From Thalassoglobus polymorphus (GTDB lineage Bacteria; Planctomycetota; Planctomycetia; Planctomycetales; Planctomycetaceae): 64,000 nucleotides of DNA. The stretch covers positions 4,382,001-4,446,000 of the forward strand of contig NZ_CP036267.1 of the NCBI RefSeq assembly GCF_007744255.1, read 5' to 3'. Under the pieces are notes generated by a model. It made no database searches. It had not been told where the DNA came from and saw only the letters and a program-made list of their open reading frames with translations. How positions within the stretch are numbered: the stretch's first letter is position 1; each line of letters opens with the position of its first letter. Shown piece after piece: positions 49,145 to 57,598 of this stretch. Made by a program: the position numbers and the translations under genes.

Positions 49145-49592
49145 CCAAACAGCTAAGACGAATCGATTCGTTGACGCGAAAAACGGGGTTGGCCGCGAAG
49201 GGACAGCAGCGACTGAGTTGGCGATTATGCTTCCGGTATTACTCACTTTTTTATTGGGGTGCGTCGATTACGGGCGGGTGACATACTGGGCGATTTCGGT
49301 TTCAAACGCGAATGCGACAGGTTGTTTCTATGGCGCAACTCATCGCCTCTCCAGCCTCAACAGCGATGCTTGGGAAGAGAAAATCCAACTGCTCATCGCT
49401 GAGGAACTTTCCGAAAATCACGGCTTCGAGCCAGACAATCTCAGCTCTGAGATCGAAACAGAATTGGACGCAAATGAAATTCTTCTCGTCACAGTTCGAA
49501 CGAGTTACGCGTTTCGCACGATCGTGAACTGGCCCGGACTTCCTCATGAGGTCGCTTTGTCTGAATCAGTCACTTTTCGTCAATTTCGGTAA
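49134..49592 (+). CDS. TadE-like pseudopilin
   Basis: 152 aa. After about 22 polar residues comes GREGTAATELAIMLPVLLTF, the TadE motif (Glu five residues after the Gly-type cleavage site), and one membrane helix (about 27-48), then a small extracytoplasmic domain. Overlap with tadC by 11 bases suggests coupling. Confidence 0.85.
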   Translation: MLSNQTAKTNRFVDAKNGVGREGTAATELAIMLPVLLTFLLGCVDYGRVTYWAISVSNANATGCFYGATHRLSSLNSDAWEEKIQLLIAEELSENHGFEPDNLSSEIETELDANEILLVTVRTSYAFRTIVNWPGLPHEVALSESVTFRQFR

Positions 49593-49602
49593 TGGGTGAA
49601 AC

Positions 49603-50076
49603 ATGAAACTTCGCAACTTTCATTCGATCTCGAATTCCGGCAACCAGAATTGTCGACGTGGGGCTTCGGTTGTTGAGGCTGCGATTGTTCTGCCAGTTTT
49701 GTTGATGGTGTTGATGGTTGCTCTGGATCTCGCACTCATGGTTCTGGAATACAATACCCTCGCTGAAGGATCCCGAAAACTTGCCAGAGCGGCTTCGCTG
49801 CGGGGCGAGTATTCAGAACCTGAAATCGCATCTTGGGGACCAGAAACTTTCTCTTCCTCAATCGCTGAAGAATCCGTTCAAACTCAAATTCTCAAACCGA
49901 TCTGCATAACGATGCCCCATCAAGACGTCACTGTCCAACTGGAATGGCTCGACGGAATAAATGAAGCGGACTCGCGAGTGAAAGCGACGGTCAGTTATGT
50001 CCACCAGCCTGTCTTTGGACTACTTGGTGCGGACCTGCCGATGCAATCAAGTTCCGTTGTTCGAATCAGGCATTAA
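49603..50076 (+). CDS. TadE/TadF-like pseudopilin
   Basis: 157 aa. RRGASVVEAAIVLPVLLMVL gives the same motif as the previous gene, followed by LMVLEYNTLAEGSRKLARAA, typical for TadE/F. One helix at about 24-45, periplasmic remainder. A paralogue of its upstream neighbour in function rather than close sequence. Confidence 0.85.
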   Translation: MKLRNFHSISNSGNQNCRRGASVVEAAIVLPVLLMVLMVALDLALMVLEYNTLAEGSRKLARAASLRGEYSEPEIASWGPETFSSSIAEESVQTQILKPICITMPHQDVTVQLEWLDGINEADSRVKATVSYVHQPVFGLLGADLPMQSSSVVRIRH

Positions 50077-50080
50077 GATC

Positions 50081-51679
50081 ATGAAAACATCCGCCTCAAA
50101 TTGCCGCAGGACGACAAACTTCGACTACTGTGCCACTTCGAATGTCCGGGATGAATCACCGTTGAACGACCGGGAAGGTGCCAGAGAATTCAACTTCATG
50201 CGTCAGCGAGAAGTCGATCCGACTCCACGTTCAGGAAAAGTTCTAATTCTAGTTCTCATGGCCTTCCCAATGATTCTGGGAATTATTGGACTCGTCATTG
50301 ACGGAAGTCTGCTGCTACACGATTCTCGCTCGACCCAGCATGTGGCAGATGCTGCAGCGACAACGGCTGCCTTTTCAGCATCTCAAGGTGATCCTCCAAT
50401 TTTTGCAGGACAAAAAGCTCAGGAGATGGTTCGAAATTTCAACGCAATGGAAAGCGCAGCCATTCAAGTCCACTCCCCTCCAATCTCGGGTGCATACCGG
50501 GGACGAAGTAACTTCTATGAGGTCAATGTCAGCAATGAAACTGACACACTCTTCATGCACCTCACAAACAGGTTCGCATCACGAGGGGTCAGAGCACGTG
50601 CTGTTGCTGGTATTAAAGATGCAACGCCACCGTTGAGTGTTGTTGTATTAGATCCCAACCCTGACCCGATCACGATCACAGGACTTCCACTGACGCTTCC
50701 GTCACTCCCGAATCACCACTTGGGGGGAATGGAAGTGCTTGGACTCGGTCGAGTCAGAGTGAGTGGGGGAATCGCAATCAACAACGACTGGGGAGGAGTC
50801 GATGAGCATGGAGACCCCGTCGGTGAAAATCGACTCTTAAGAAGTGCTCTCACATGCACGCCTCTTCTCCCATTAACCAAGTTGAACGCGGAGCATATTC
50901 GAGTAGTGGGAGGAGTCGACAATTATAAAAACTACGGTCACATTGACGGGACTGATGCCAATTCTCTGCGCGCGAATATGGGGCCTGCCCCAGATCCATT
51001 TCAGGAATTACCAGTGCCAACTATCACTGAGGACCCAGCTAATGTTGATGAGACCTACCGAGGTTCAGTCGACATTCTAAACTTACCAATTCTCTCACCG
51101 ACAGTCGTGCTTGAGCCGGGCGTTTATGACTACATCAATGTCATTACTGGACCGGTGCGATTCGAGCCAGGTGTTTACATTATCCGAGGTCAACATCCAA
51201 TAACTGGCATCCCTTTGAGCGTTCTTGCCGGACCAATTAACGGCAGGGGAGTGATGTTCTACATCTCAGAGAACGCCACCTATTCTCCGACCTCTGGTTT
51301 GCCAGATAGTGGAGAAGATTCTTCAACCCCACCAACTTCAAACCTGCGGGCTTTACTCCCCACTGCAGTGATTAACGGCGCAGTTCTTGGAGTGAAATTC
51401 ACCCCACTCTCTGATCCATCGAGCCCTTATGACGGGATGTTCATCTTCCAAAACCGCAACAATCGACGTCCCATGGTTTTAGTAACCGAGCAGTTACTCG
51501 GAAGTGGGACTTTGGCCGGAACCATCTATTCGAAATGGGGGAGCGTGGTACTCGTGGCCAATGGGACGCACGATCTCGGTTTTGTCGTTGGCTCGATTCG
51601 AATCGTCACGGCGCTTGGGCTTCGTCTCAATCCAAGTCTAAAATTTCCTCCGGTGAAAGAAGTCTTCCTGGTTGAATAA
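50081..51679 (+). CDS. TadG-like pilus assembly protein
   Basis: 532 aa from ATG 50081, four bases after the preceding stop (an ATG frame opening at 49997 lies inside the upstream gene). A Tad N-terminal domain starts at about 48: RSGKVLILVLMAFPMILGII is the helix and QHVADAAATTAAFSASQGDP the conserved segment after it. The long C-terminal part (about 160-530) looks beta-rich and secreted, with repeated Gly/Pro motifs; it lacks a recognisable von Willebrand A domain. It is the last gene of the cluster. Confidence 0.82.
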   Translation: MKTSASNCRRTTNFDYCATSNVRDESPLNDREGAREFNFMRQREVDPTPRSGKVLILVLMAFPMILGIIGLVIDGSLLLHDSRSTQHVADAAATTAAFSASQGDPPIFAGQKAQEMVRNFNAMESAAIQVHSPPISGAYRGRSNFYEVNVSNETDTLFMHLTNRFASRGVRARAVAGIKDATPPLSVVVLDPNPDPITITGLPLTLPSLPNHHLGGMEVLGLGRVRVSGGIAINNDWGGVDEHGDPVGENRLLRSALTCTPLLPLTKLNAEHIRVVGGVDNYKNYGHIDGTDANSLRANMGPAPDPFQELPVPTITEDPANVDETYRGSVDILNLPILSPTVVLEPGVYDYINVITGPVRFEPGVYIIRGQHPITGIPLSVLAGPINGRGVMFYISENATYSPTSGLPDSGEDSSTPPTSNLRALLPTAVINGAVLGVKFTPLSDPSSPYDGMFIFQNRNNRRPMVLVTEQLLGSGTLAGTIYSKWGSVVLVANGTHDLGFVVGSIRIVTALGLRLNPSLKFPPVKEVFLVE

Positions 51680-51807
51680 TTCACAGAACGAACCAGCTAT
51701 CCTTTGGCTCGCAGGAAGTGAAGAAGCACAACTGAATGAACGGCAGCACGCAATCGCATTTTGACAGCCTCAAATCACTCGGCCTTCAGAACGCGAAGAA
51801 CAGCTTC

Positions 51808-53247
51808 TCACGGTCGCCAGGGAGTTTGGTCTGGTGAATTTGGCTGTAGAAATTTTGCGTCGACATCTTTGTACCATTGGTGCAATTCCTTTCTCATCCG
51901 GGCAACTTGCGTCGGGTTCTCACTTGAGAGGTCGTACACCTCGCCGGGATCGTCAGCAAGATGATAGAGATGCGTCCGACCATCCTCGTATCGTTCCACA
52001 AGTTTGTAGTTGCCAGTTCGAATGGCTCCTCCGGGGAATCCGCCCTGATTACTGTAATGGGGGTAGTGCCAGAACAAGCTTCGATCTTGAAGATGTCCGC
52101 CGGTCAGGAGTGGTACGAGACTGACACCGTCGAGTTGTAAATCTTGAGATGCTTCAATCCCAGCGATCTCTAATAACGTTGGATAGAAATCGACACTCGA
52201 TACCGCTTCACCTCGGACAACATTTGACTGCCCTCCCTGTGGCCACTTGATAATCATTGGCTCTCGAATTCCTCCCTCGTACAGCCACCCCTTCCCTCCA
52301 CGAAACGGCAAGTTCGAGGTCGGGGAACCTTCTGATGTCGAGAGCCCACCATTATCCGAGAAGAAGCAGACGACAGTTTCATCATCGATTCCGAGTTGTT
52401 TGAGTTTCTCAAGAATCCGGCCGACACTGGTGTCCATCACCTCGACCATCGATGCGTAGGTTGCGTGTTTTTGAAGAATGCGAACTTGTCGCTTTGGAGC
52501 ATTGGGCCAGACCTGTTCCTCTTCAGCGAATTCTGCTAATCCAGAAAGCTGCTCAGCCTTCTTGCGATATTTCTGAACAAGGTCTTTCGGAGCCTGAAGC
52601 GGAGTGTGAACAGTATAAAACGCGAGATAGAGGAAAAACGGTTCGTCCTGATATTGCTCAAGGATGTTCAAAGTCTCATTCGTCAACCGCTCAGTCAGAT
52701 ACTCTCCTTTTGGGCCATCCTCAAGTCGAGGATTTTTATACGGGGAGAAATACGACTTCGGCAATCCGCGTACGTGGCCGCCAATGTTCAAATCAAATCC
52801 TTGTCTCTCTGGCCAATACTCTTCAGTCGGGCCTAAATGCCACTTTCCAAGAAACGCTGTTTTGTAACCAGCCTGTCGCATCTGTTCGGCAATCGTCGTT
52901 TCTTCAAGTGGCATTCGGTCATTCAGCGGAGCTGGTTTGAATTTTGCTTCCCGCTTACCCGCGAAGAAATTTGTCGCATCGACACGTGTCGGATATTTCC
53001 CAGTCAGAATGCTGTAGCGTGTTGGACTACAGACTGGATTGGCTGCGTATCCATCGGAAAACCGAATCCCTTCTCGTGCCAATCGATCGACGTTCGGCGT
53101 TTCATAGAACGTTTCAGGGTTATTCGCACCGATGTCCATGTACCCGAGATCGTCGACTAAAATGAAGACAAAGTTGGGTCGATTATCAGCTACGACCGAA
53201 CTCGACATCAAAGCAACAACGCAAAGAATAATCACGCGAAGAGACAT
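51808..53247 (-). CDS. Secreted sulfatase (formylglycine type)
   Basis: 479 aa with signal peptide (MSLRVIILCVVALMSSSVVA). Hydrolyses sulfate esters, probably on marine sulfated polysaccharides. Motifs: FVFILVDDLGYMDIGANNPE (metal Asp pair), CSPTRYSILTGKYPTR, where the Cys of CxPxR is converted to formylglycine, TAFLGKWHLG, and VVCFFSDNGG (metal Asp-Asn). An anaerobic or aerobic maturase must act on it from elsewhere in the genome. It converges with the Tad operon and stands alone. Confidence 0.95.
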   Translation of the reverse strand: MSLRVIILCVVALMSSSVVADNRPNFVFILVDDLGYMDIGANNPETFYETPNVDRLAREGIRFSDGYAANPVCSPTRYSILTGKYPTRVDATNFFAGKREAKFKPAPLNDRMPLEETTIAEQMRQAGYKTAFLGKWHLGPTEEYWPERQGFDLNIGGHVRGLPKSYFSPYKNPRLEDGPKGEYLTERLTNETLNILEQYQDEPFFLYLAFYTVHTPLQAPKDLVQKYRKKAEQLSGLAEFAEEEQVWPNAPKRQVRILQKHATYASMVEVMDTSVGRILEKLKQLGIDDETVVCFFSDNGGLSTSEGSPTSNLPFRGGKGWLYEGGIREPMIIKWPQGGQSNVVRGEAVSSVDFYPTLLEIAGIEASQDLQLDGVSLVPLLTGGHLQDRSLFWHYPHYSNQGGFPGGAIRTGNYKLVERYEDGRTHLYHLADDPGEVYDLSSENPTQVARMRKELHQWYKDVDAKFLQPNSPDQTPWRP

Positions 53248-53555
53248 TATGACCAGGCTCCTGACAGCTGTATGGTTGCAAGTACGATCACCTTAACGAA
53301 CTCTCTTCATGTGAAACAATCGTATGTCTCAAAAGAAACCCGTTAGCCTCCAGAGCAATGTGGGCCTTTAAGACAATACTGTTCAGCACGAGGCACAACA
53401 CGAGCTCCAATTCAAGAAGAGTGAACATCAGTCGCAGCTTGATCGAATCTCATTTCTCGCATGAATTTCGTTTGTGACACACTTTTTCTCTCAGAAGTCT
53501 GATAGAATCATTTCGCAGTTTTCCCTCGCTTCCAAATCGGACCAGGTTGCACAAA
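53248..53555. other. Divergent intergenic region with a family II repeat
   Basis: About 310 bases between the sulfatase (-) and protease (+) genes. Apart from the repeat at 53345-53425, an AT-rich stretch just before 53520 may be the protease promoter. Confidence 0.4.
53345..53425 (-). repeat. Dispersed repeat family II, diverged copy
   Basis: On the minus strand: CTTCTTGAATTGGAGCTCGT, GTTGTGCCTCGTGCTGAACA, and later CCCACATTGCTCTGG. Order and spacing match the copy at 28681, but with more changes. Confidence 0.55.
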
Positions 53556-55844
53556 ATGAATCACTTCAAACAGATTGTCCTTCTGAGCTTCCTCTTAGTC
53601 TCTTGCCCGTCTCTACTTCTCAGCCAGGAAACAGAGCCTAAAGAGATGTCGGAAGTGATTGATGTCGCCACCCAGTTGGCTGGTATTTCTTCAGAGCAAT
53701 TTCTGAAGATGGTGAAGGATGCTCAAGAATCAGTCGTCGTCGTTGAGATGGAAGGGCGCGATGGAAAACCGCTCGGAATTGGAAGTGGTTTTATCATCAG
53801 CGAAGATGGCCTGATCGCAACGAATCTACATGTAATTGGTGAAGCACGCCCAGTCCGAGTGCGACTGTTCGATGAACGCGAGTTCCCAGTCACGCAGATT
53901 CACGGAACAAACAGCACTCAAGATGTGGCGATCATCGCGATCAATGCCAACAAGCTCACCCCGCTGAAGTTGGCTCAGCCTGACAGTTTGAAACAGGGAC
54001 AACCGATCTTTGCACTCGGAAATCCATGGGGACTCGAACATAGTGTGGTGACTGGTGTCGTCTCTGGATTCCGTGAACATGATGACGGGATGTCCCTGAT
54101 CCAATTGGCGATTCCAATCGAACAAGGGAACAGTGGCGGGCCAGTGATGGATATGCAGGGGCGAGTTCATGGTCTGATGACGCTAAAATCTCGGGTGACC
54201 GACAACTTGGGCTATGCAGTGAAAGCGAATGTCGTTCGTGAACTTCTCGACTCGCCGAATCCGGTTCCAATGTCTCGCTGGATGACCATCGGAGCTTTGA
54301 ACTCTCGAATCTGGGAGCCCACCGGAGACGTTAACTGGAAACACCGCTCGGGGGTCATTTCCGTTTCTGGAACCAGTCGAGGATTCGGTGGACGAGCGTT
54401 ATGCCTTTCAAAGCTAACTCCTCCCGAACTTCCTTTTGAACTTGCGGTTGATGTCAAAATCGAACAGGAAGATGGCGCAGCGGGTCTCGTTTTTCACTCT
54501 GATGGAGGAGACATTCACTACGGATTTTATGCCAGTAGTGGCTTACTCCGCTTAACACGTTTTGATGGACCAACGGTTTACAGCTGGAATGTTTTGTCAG
54601 ACGTACGCTCGCGACATTTTCATGCAGGGGAATGGAATCGATTGAAGGTCAAGCTGACCGAAGAGACCATCGAATGTTATTGCAACGACGAACTTGTCTT
54701 AACTCACAATCAACCAAAACTCTCTGGTGGACGAATTGGACTCGTCAAGTTTCGCCACACAACTGCCCAATTCAAAAGATTTGAATTCGCGACAGAACTC
54801 GCAAACGAAAAGCCGACCGAAGCCACTCATCAACGAGTCGTCGAACTCGCAAACATCATTGAACATCGGCATCCTCCAGAAATGGATACCGTTCAGGAAT
54901 TCACCGATTTTGACCACACGGGCCTGAAGGCTCTTAAAACTCAGGCCAAAGTTCTCGAAAAACGAGCCGAGCATCTTCGGCAACTTGCGAGGGAAGTTCA
55001 CGAGCAACAAATTCGCGAACAACTTTTGAAAGCGATTCGCAGTGAGGACTCTGAAGAGGACGCTGAACCTGTCAATCTGCTGAGAGCCTCGTTATTGATT
55101 TCCGCTCTCGACAATTCCGAGTTGGTCCCACAAGAGTACGAAAAACTCTTTGACCAAATGGTGGAAGAGTTTCAGGAAACAGTTCCATCGGGTGCCGATG
55201 ACAAGGAAAAAATTACACTGCTGAATGAATTTCTGTTCAAAACGCAGGGGTTCCACGGAAGCCGAACGAACTACTATCACGCATCAAACAGTTACATCAA
55301 CGAAGCGATCGATGACCGCGAAGGATTACCGCTGACGCTTTCGATTCTGTACATCGAATTTGCCCGTCGCGTTGGACTCGATGCTGCAGGGATCGGTCTT
55401 CCCGGCCACTTCATTGCGAGGGTCGTCCCCAAAGATGGAACCCCAATCTACATTGATGCATTTGAAGAAGGAAAAGAGATGTCACTTCTTGAGTGTCGCC
55501 AGAAAGTCCGCGAGTTTTCCGGCTTCCCCTGGAGTGACACTTATCTTGAGCCGCAGTCAGCAGAAAATATTGTCTTGCGTATGCTGAGAAATTTAATTCG
55601 AGTTGCCAACGACTCTGACGACGTTGAAGCTTCCCTGTGTTACGTTCGGACGATCTTGGCTATCAATCCTGATTCAGTCGATGATCGACTCTATAAAGCT
55701 GTCCTCTGCTTGCGAACGAATCGCATTGAAGATGGACTCGCCGAAACAGAATGGGTGCTGACTGAAGCTCCTGAAGGAATCGAACTTCAGCGTGTCCGAG
55801 AGCTTCGCAATGCGTTTCTTGAGAAGCAAGCCGACTTCGAGTGA
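53556..55844 (+). CDS. Secreted trypsin-like protease fused to DUF1080-like and SirB1-like domains
   Basis: 762 aa from ATG 53556 (AGG nine bases upstream; TTG at 53547 is an alternative). Signal peptide MNHFKQIVLLSFLLVSC..., then an HtrA/DegP-type trypsin domain with triad His92 (LIATNLHVIG), Asp123 (TQDVAII) and Ser193 (QGNSGGPVMD). No PDZ domain follows. Residues about 240-415 form a concanavalin-like DUF1080 (3-keto-disaccharide hydrolase type) domain: GAAGLVFHSDGGDIHYGFYA, HFHAGEWNRLKVKLTEETIE. A helical linker precedes a SirB1-type transglutaminase-like domain (about 535-690): DDREGLPLTLSILYIEFARR and GIGLPGHFIARVV. The end is TPR-like. This combination is unusual and suggests periplasmic protein quality control or processing at glycans. 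Confidence 0.88.
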   Translation: MNHFKQIVLLSFLLVSCPSLLLSQETEPKEMSEVIDVATQLAGISSEQFLKMVKDAQESVVVVEMEGRDGKPLGIGSGFIISEDGLIATNLHVIGEARPVRVRLFDEREFPVTQIHGTNSTQDVAIIAINANKLTPLKLAQPDSLKQGQPIFALGNPWGLEHSVVTGVVSGFREHDDGMSLIQLAIPIEQGNSGGPVMDMQGRVHGLMTLKSRVTDNLGYAVKANVVRELLDSPNPVPMSRWMTIGALNSRIWEPTGDVNWKHRSGVISVSGTSRGFGGRALCLSKLTPPELPFELAVDVKIEQEDGAAGLVFHSDGGDIHYGFYASSGLLRLTRFDGPTVYSWNVLSDVRSRHFHAGEWNRLKVKLTEETIECYCNDELVLTHNQPKLSGGRIGLVKFRHTTAQFKRFEFATELANEKPTEATHQRVVELANIIEHRHPPEMDTVQEFTDFDHTGLKALKTQAKVLEKRAEHLRQLAREVHEQQIREQLLKAIRSEDSEEDAEPVNLLRASLLISALDNSELVPQEYEKLFDQMVEEFQETVPSGADDKEKITLLNEFLFKTQGFHGSRTNYYHASNSYINEAIDDREGLPLTLSILYIEFARRVGLDAAGIGLPGHFIARVVPKDGTPIYIDAFEEGKEMSLLECRQKVREFSGFPWSDTYLEPQSAENIVLRMLRNLIRVANDSDDVEASLCYVRTILAINPDSVDDRLYKAVLCLRTNRIEDGLAETEWVLTEAPEGIELQRVRELRNAFLEKQADFE

Positions 55845-55850
55845 TCAGCC

Positions 55851-55938
55851 CCAGTGCGGCCCCAGTGCGGCCCCAGTGCATCTCCAGTGCAGCTCCAGTG
55901 CAGCTCCAGTGCATCTCCAGTGCATCTCCAGTGCAGCC
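55851..55938. repeat. 11-bp minisatellite, eight units
   Basis: Eight head-to-tail units of CCAGTGC followed by GGCC, ATCT, AGCT or AGCC. Unit order by tail: GGCC, GGCC, ATCT, AGCT, AGCT, ATCT, ATCT, AGCC. It begins seven bases after the protease stop. Frames running through it on the minus strand are artefacts of a repeat whose unit is not a multiple of three. Confidence 0.95.
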
Positions 55939-55980
55939 CCGTGCTGCCAATGAGAGTGGCAAACACGCATTGCACATATT

Positions 55981-56025
55981 GGTGATCGGGTGCTTCACGG
56001 GAACATGGTAGAACAAGCTGGCCTT
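55981..56025 (+). repeat. Dispersed repeat family II, core only
   Basis: GGTGCTTCACGGGAACATGG TAGAACAAGC aligns with the core CGTTCTTCACGGGCACACGG TAGAGCAAAC. It lies between two convergent genes. Confidence 0.5.
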
Positions 56026-56051
56026 TTGAAAAGATCACGGAAAGCCGCTGG

Positions 56052-57590
56052 TCAAGGGGCAGAGGCTTGAGTCGTCACCTTGACCCTGTACTCGCCGTCG
56101 TTGTCAGATCGTTCACTCCCAAAATCATTGATGCTGAACATCAACAATCCGGAATTCTGAAACCGAACGACGGCTCCCTTCCCACAATCCTTGACCTCAA
56201 ATGGAGTTGTAATTATTTCCTGCCCCTCTGCGGGATCGACGAGTACACCTGCTTGTAACCGACCAATCGGCAACCCGTTTGCATATCGAAGCGTGATCCC
56301 TTGTGGTTCGCTAATCCAGGGTTTTGGAACCGCTGCCAACGAAACCGTTCCGGTCGCTGTAATCGTATATGGGACATTCGCTTGCACCAGCACCCCGCTC
56401 GACTGCCAACCTCGCTGAGCATTGAACGTTTTTTCAAAAGTCGCCGAATCCGGAACCGGTTTTCCGTCCCCCAACTGGAAAGCGTTCGATTGAAAATCCC
56501 ATCCGTAGTCGATCTGGCGTGCAAACTGATCCCATTCGGCTGCCAGCAACATTTTCTCTTCAGCGAAAAGTGAATCGGCAAGTTTGAAAAACTTTTTCCC
56601 AACGAGATGATTCCCCAACTCACGAAATCGCTTTTGATAACGTGGATGCGAGTCCAGAAATTTGCACAGAGCCCAGCTCCAGGCATAAGGAGTTGATCGA
56701 GACTTGCTAAATTCGACAGGCCCCAAGTTCGAGGCTTGATCGATATTCAACGTTCTTCCGGCAGCGACCTCTTCCTGAATCATTTCAATGCGACTCCAAC
56801 CAATGAACTGCCTGGAATCTTCCGGAGTGACCGCAAAGGTGACTGTCCCGTCCGGATTCATTCGATGAGTCGCAAAGAATTCCGCCATTCCCTCCTGATA
56901 CCAGAGCGGGGGATGCAGACCGGGCATGATCGTCATAAAACAATGTGTCGCTTCATGAATGAGGAGGTGCCGACGATAATAATCGTACTCCTGCTCATGC
57001 ATCCAGAATTCCTGTCCTCGATGCTGACCATGGTTGAAATTTTTCAGTTCAACAGGAATCAAACCTGCCGACTCAAACAGATCATGATCTTTGATCAAGT
57101 ACCCGGTCATCTGGAAATCGGCTCTCGATCTCGCCGGGGGAAGCTCACCAAAATAATCCACATACGAGTCGTAAGCTTGATCAATGACAGGCGGCAATGT
57201 CCTGGCAATTTCTGGATCGATGTCTGAATAAAGGACCAGCCTTTTTGACTCATACTTATGGATACCAACAGCTTTCAGACGATACTCATCCGGCTGTGTT
57301 CGCGTGTCGTCTGGACGAAAGATCATTCCGATTTCAGTGTGAGGATCACCGCCAGATTTCTTTGGATTCCCCGAAGCATTAGTCGTCGCACTCAGCAGAC
57401 TCTCTGACGGTTCGGAATCGAGATCGGCTTCCTCGTCCACAACCCAACTCGGCTCAGTATTTACCCCAGTTGGATCGACACTGCGATCCGTCTGAACAGA
57501 GGGCTGGACAGGGGGCTCACCTCCGCGACACCCCCAGAGGAACAGCAGAAAAGTTGAGAGCCATATTGCTTGATTCATCCTGATCAACAA
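56052..57590 (-). CDS. Metalloprotease-like lipoprotein (HExxH, DUF1570-like)
   Basis: 512 aa. The lipobox LWGC follows a hydrophobic stretch; the short n-region contains its only Arg if translation starts at TTG 57590 (or 57587), and an AAGGGA lies just upstream, so I prefer TTG to the ATG at 57578. A zinc-binding HEATH motif (LLIHEATHCFMTIM, about residue 213) and the downstream Glu in YQEGMAEFFATH give the gluzincin pattern. The C-terminal 130 residues form a beta-rich domain ending NDFGSERSDNDGEYRVKVTT. The substrate is not known. It follows the Gfo/Idh gene by 8 bases and is the last gene of the EboD-like operon; a functional link is uncertain because lipoprotein peptidases of this kind also occur alone. 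Confidence 0.82.
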   Translation of the reverse strand: MLIRMNQAIWLSTFLLFLWGCRGGEPPVQPSVQTDRSVDPTGVNTEPSWVVDEEADLDSEPSESLLSATTNASGNPKKSGGDPHTEIGMIFRPDDTRTQPDEYRLKAVGIHKYESKRLVLYSDIDPEIARTLPPVIDQAYDSYVDYFGELPPARSRADFQMTGYLIKDHDLFESAGLIPVELKNFNHGQHRGQEFWMHEQEYDYYRRHLLIHEATHCFMTIMPGLHPPLWYQEGMAEFFATHRMNPDGTVTFAVTPEDSRQFIGWSRIEMIQEEVAAGRTLNIDQASNLGPVEFSKSRSTPYAWSWALCKFLDSHPRYQKRFRELGNHLVGKKFFKLADSLFAEEKMLLAAEWDQFARQIDYGWDFQSNAFQLGDGKPVPDSATFEKTFNAQRGWQSSGVLVQANVPYTITATGTVSLAAVPKPWISEPQGITLRYANGLPIGRLQAGVLVDPAEGQEIITTPFEVKDCGKGAVVRFQNSGLLMFSINDFGSERSDNDGEYRVKVTTQASAP

Positions 57591-57598
57591 ATAATCCC

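Noticed and set aside
55851-55938. CRISPR-like array
   Set aside because: Units are 11 bp head to tail without unique spacers, and there are no cas genes.
55663-56038. Minus-strand frames with repeating ALEMHW/ELHWSC residues
   Set aside because: They are produced by the 11-bp minisatellite; the repeat is not in phase with codons and no start signal is present.
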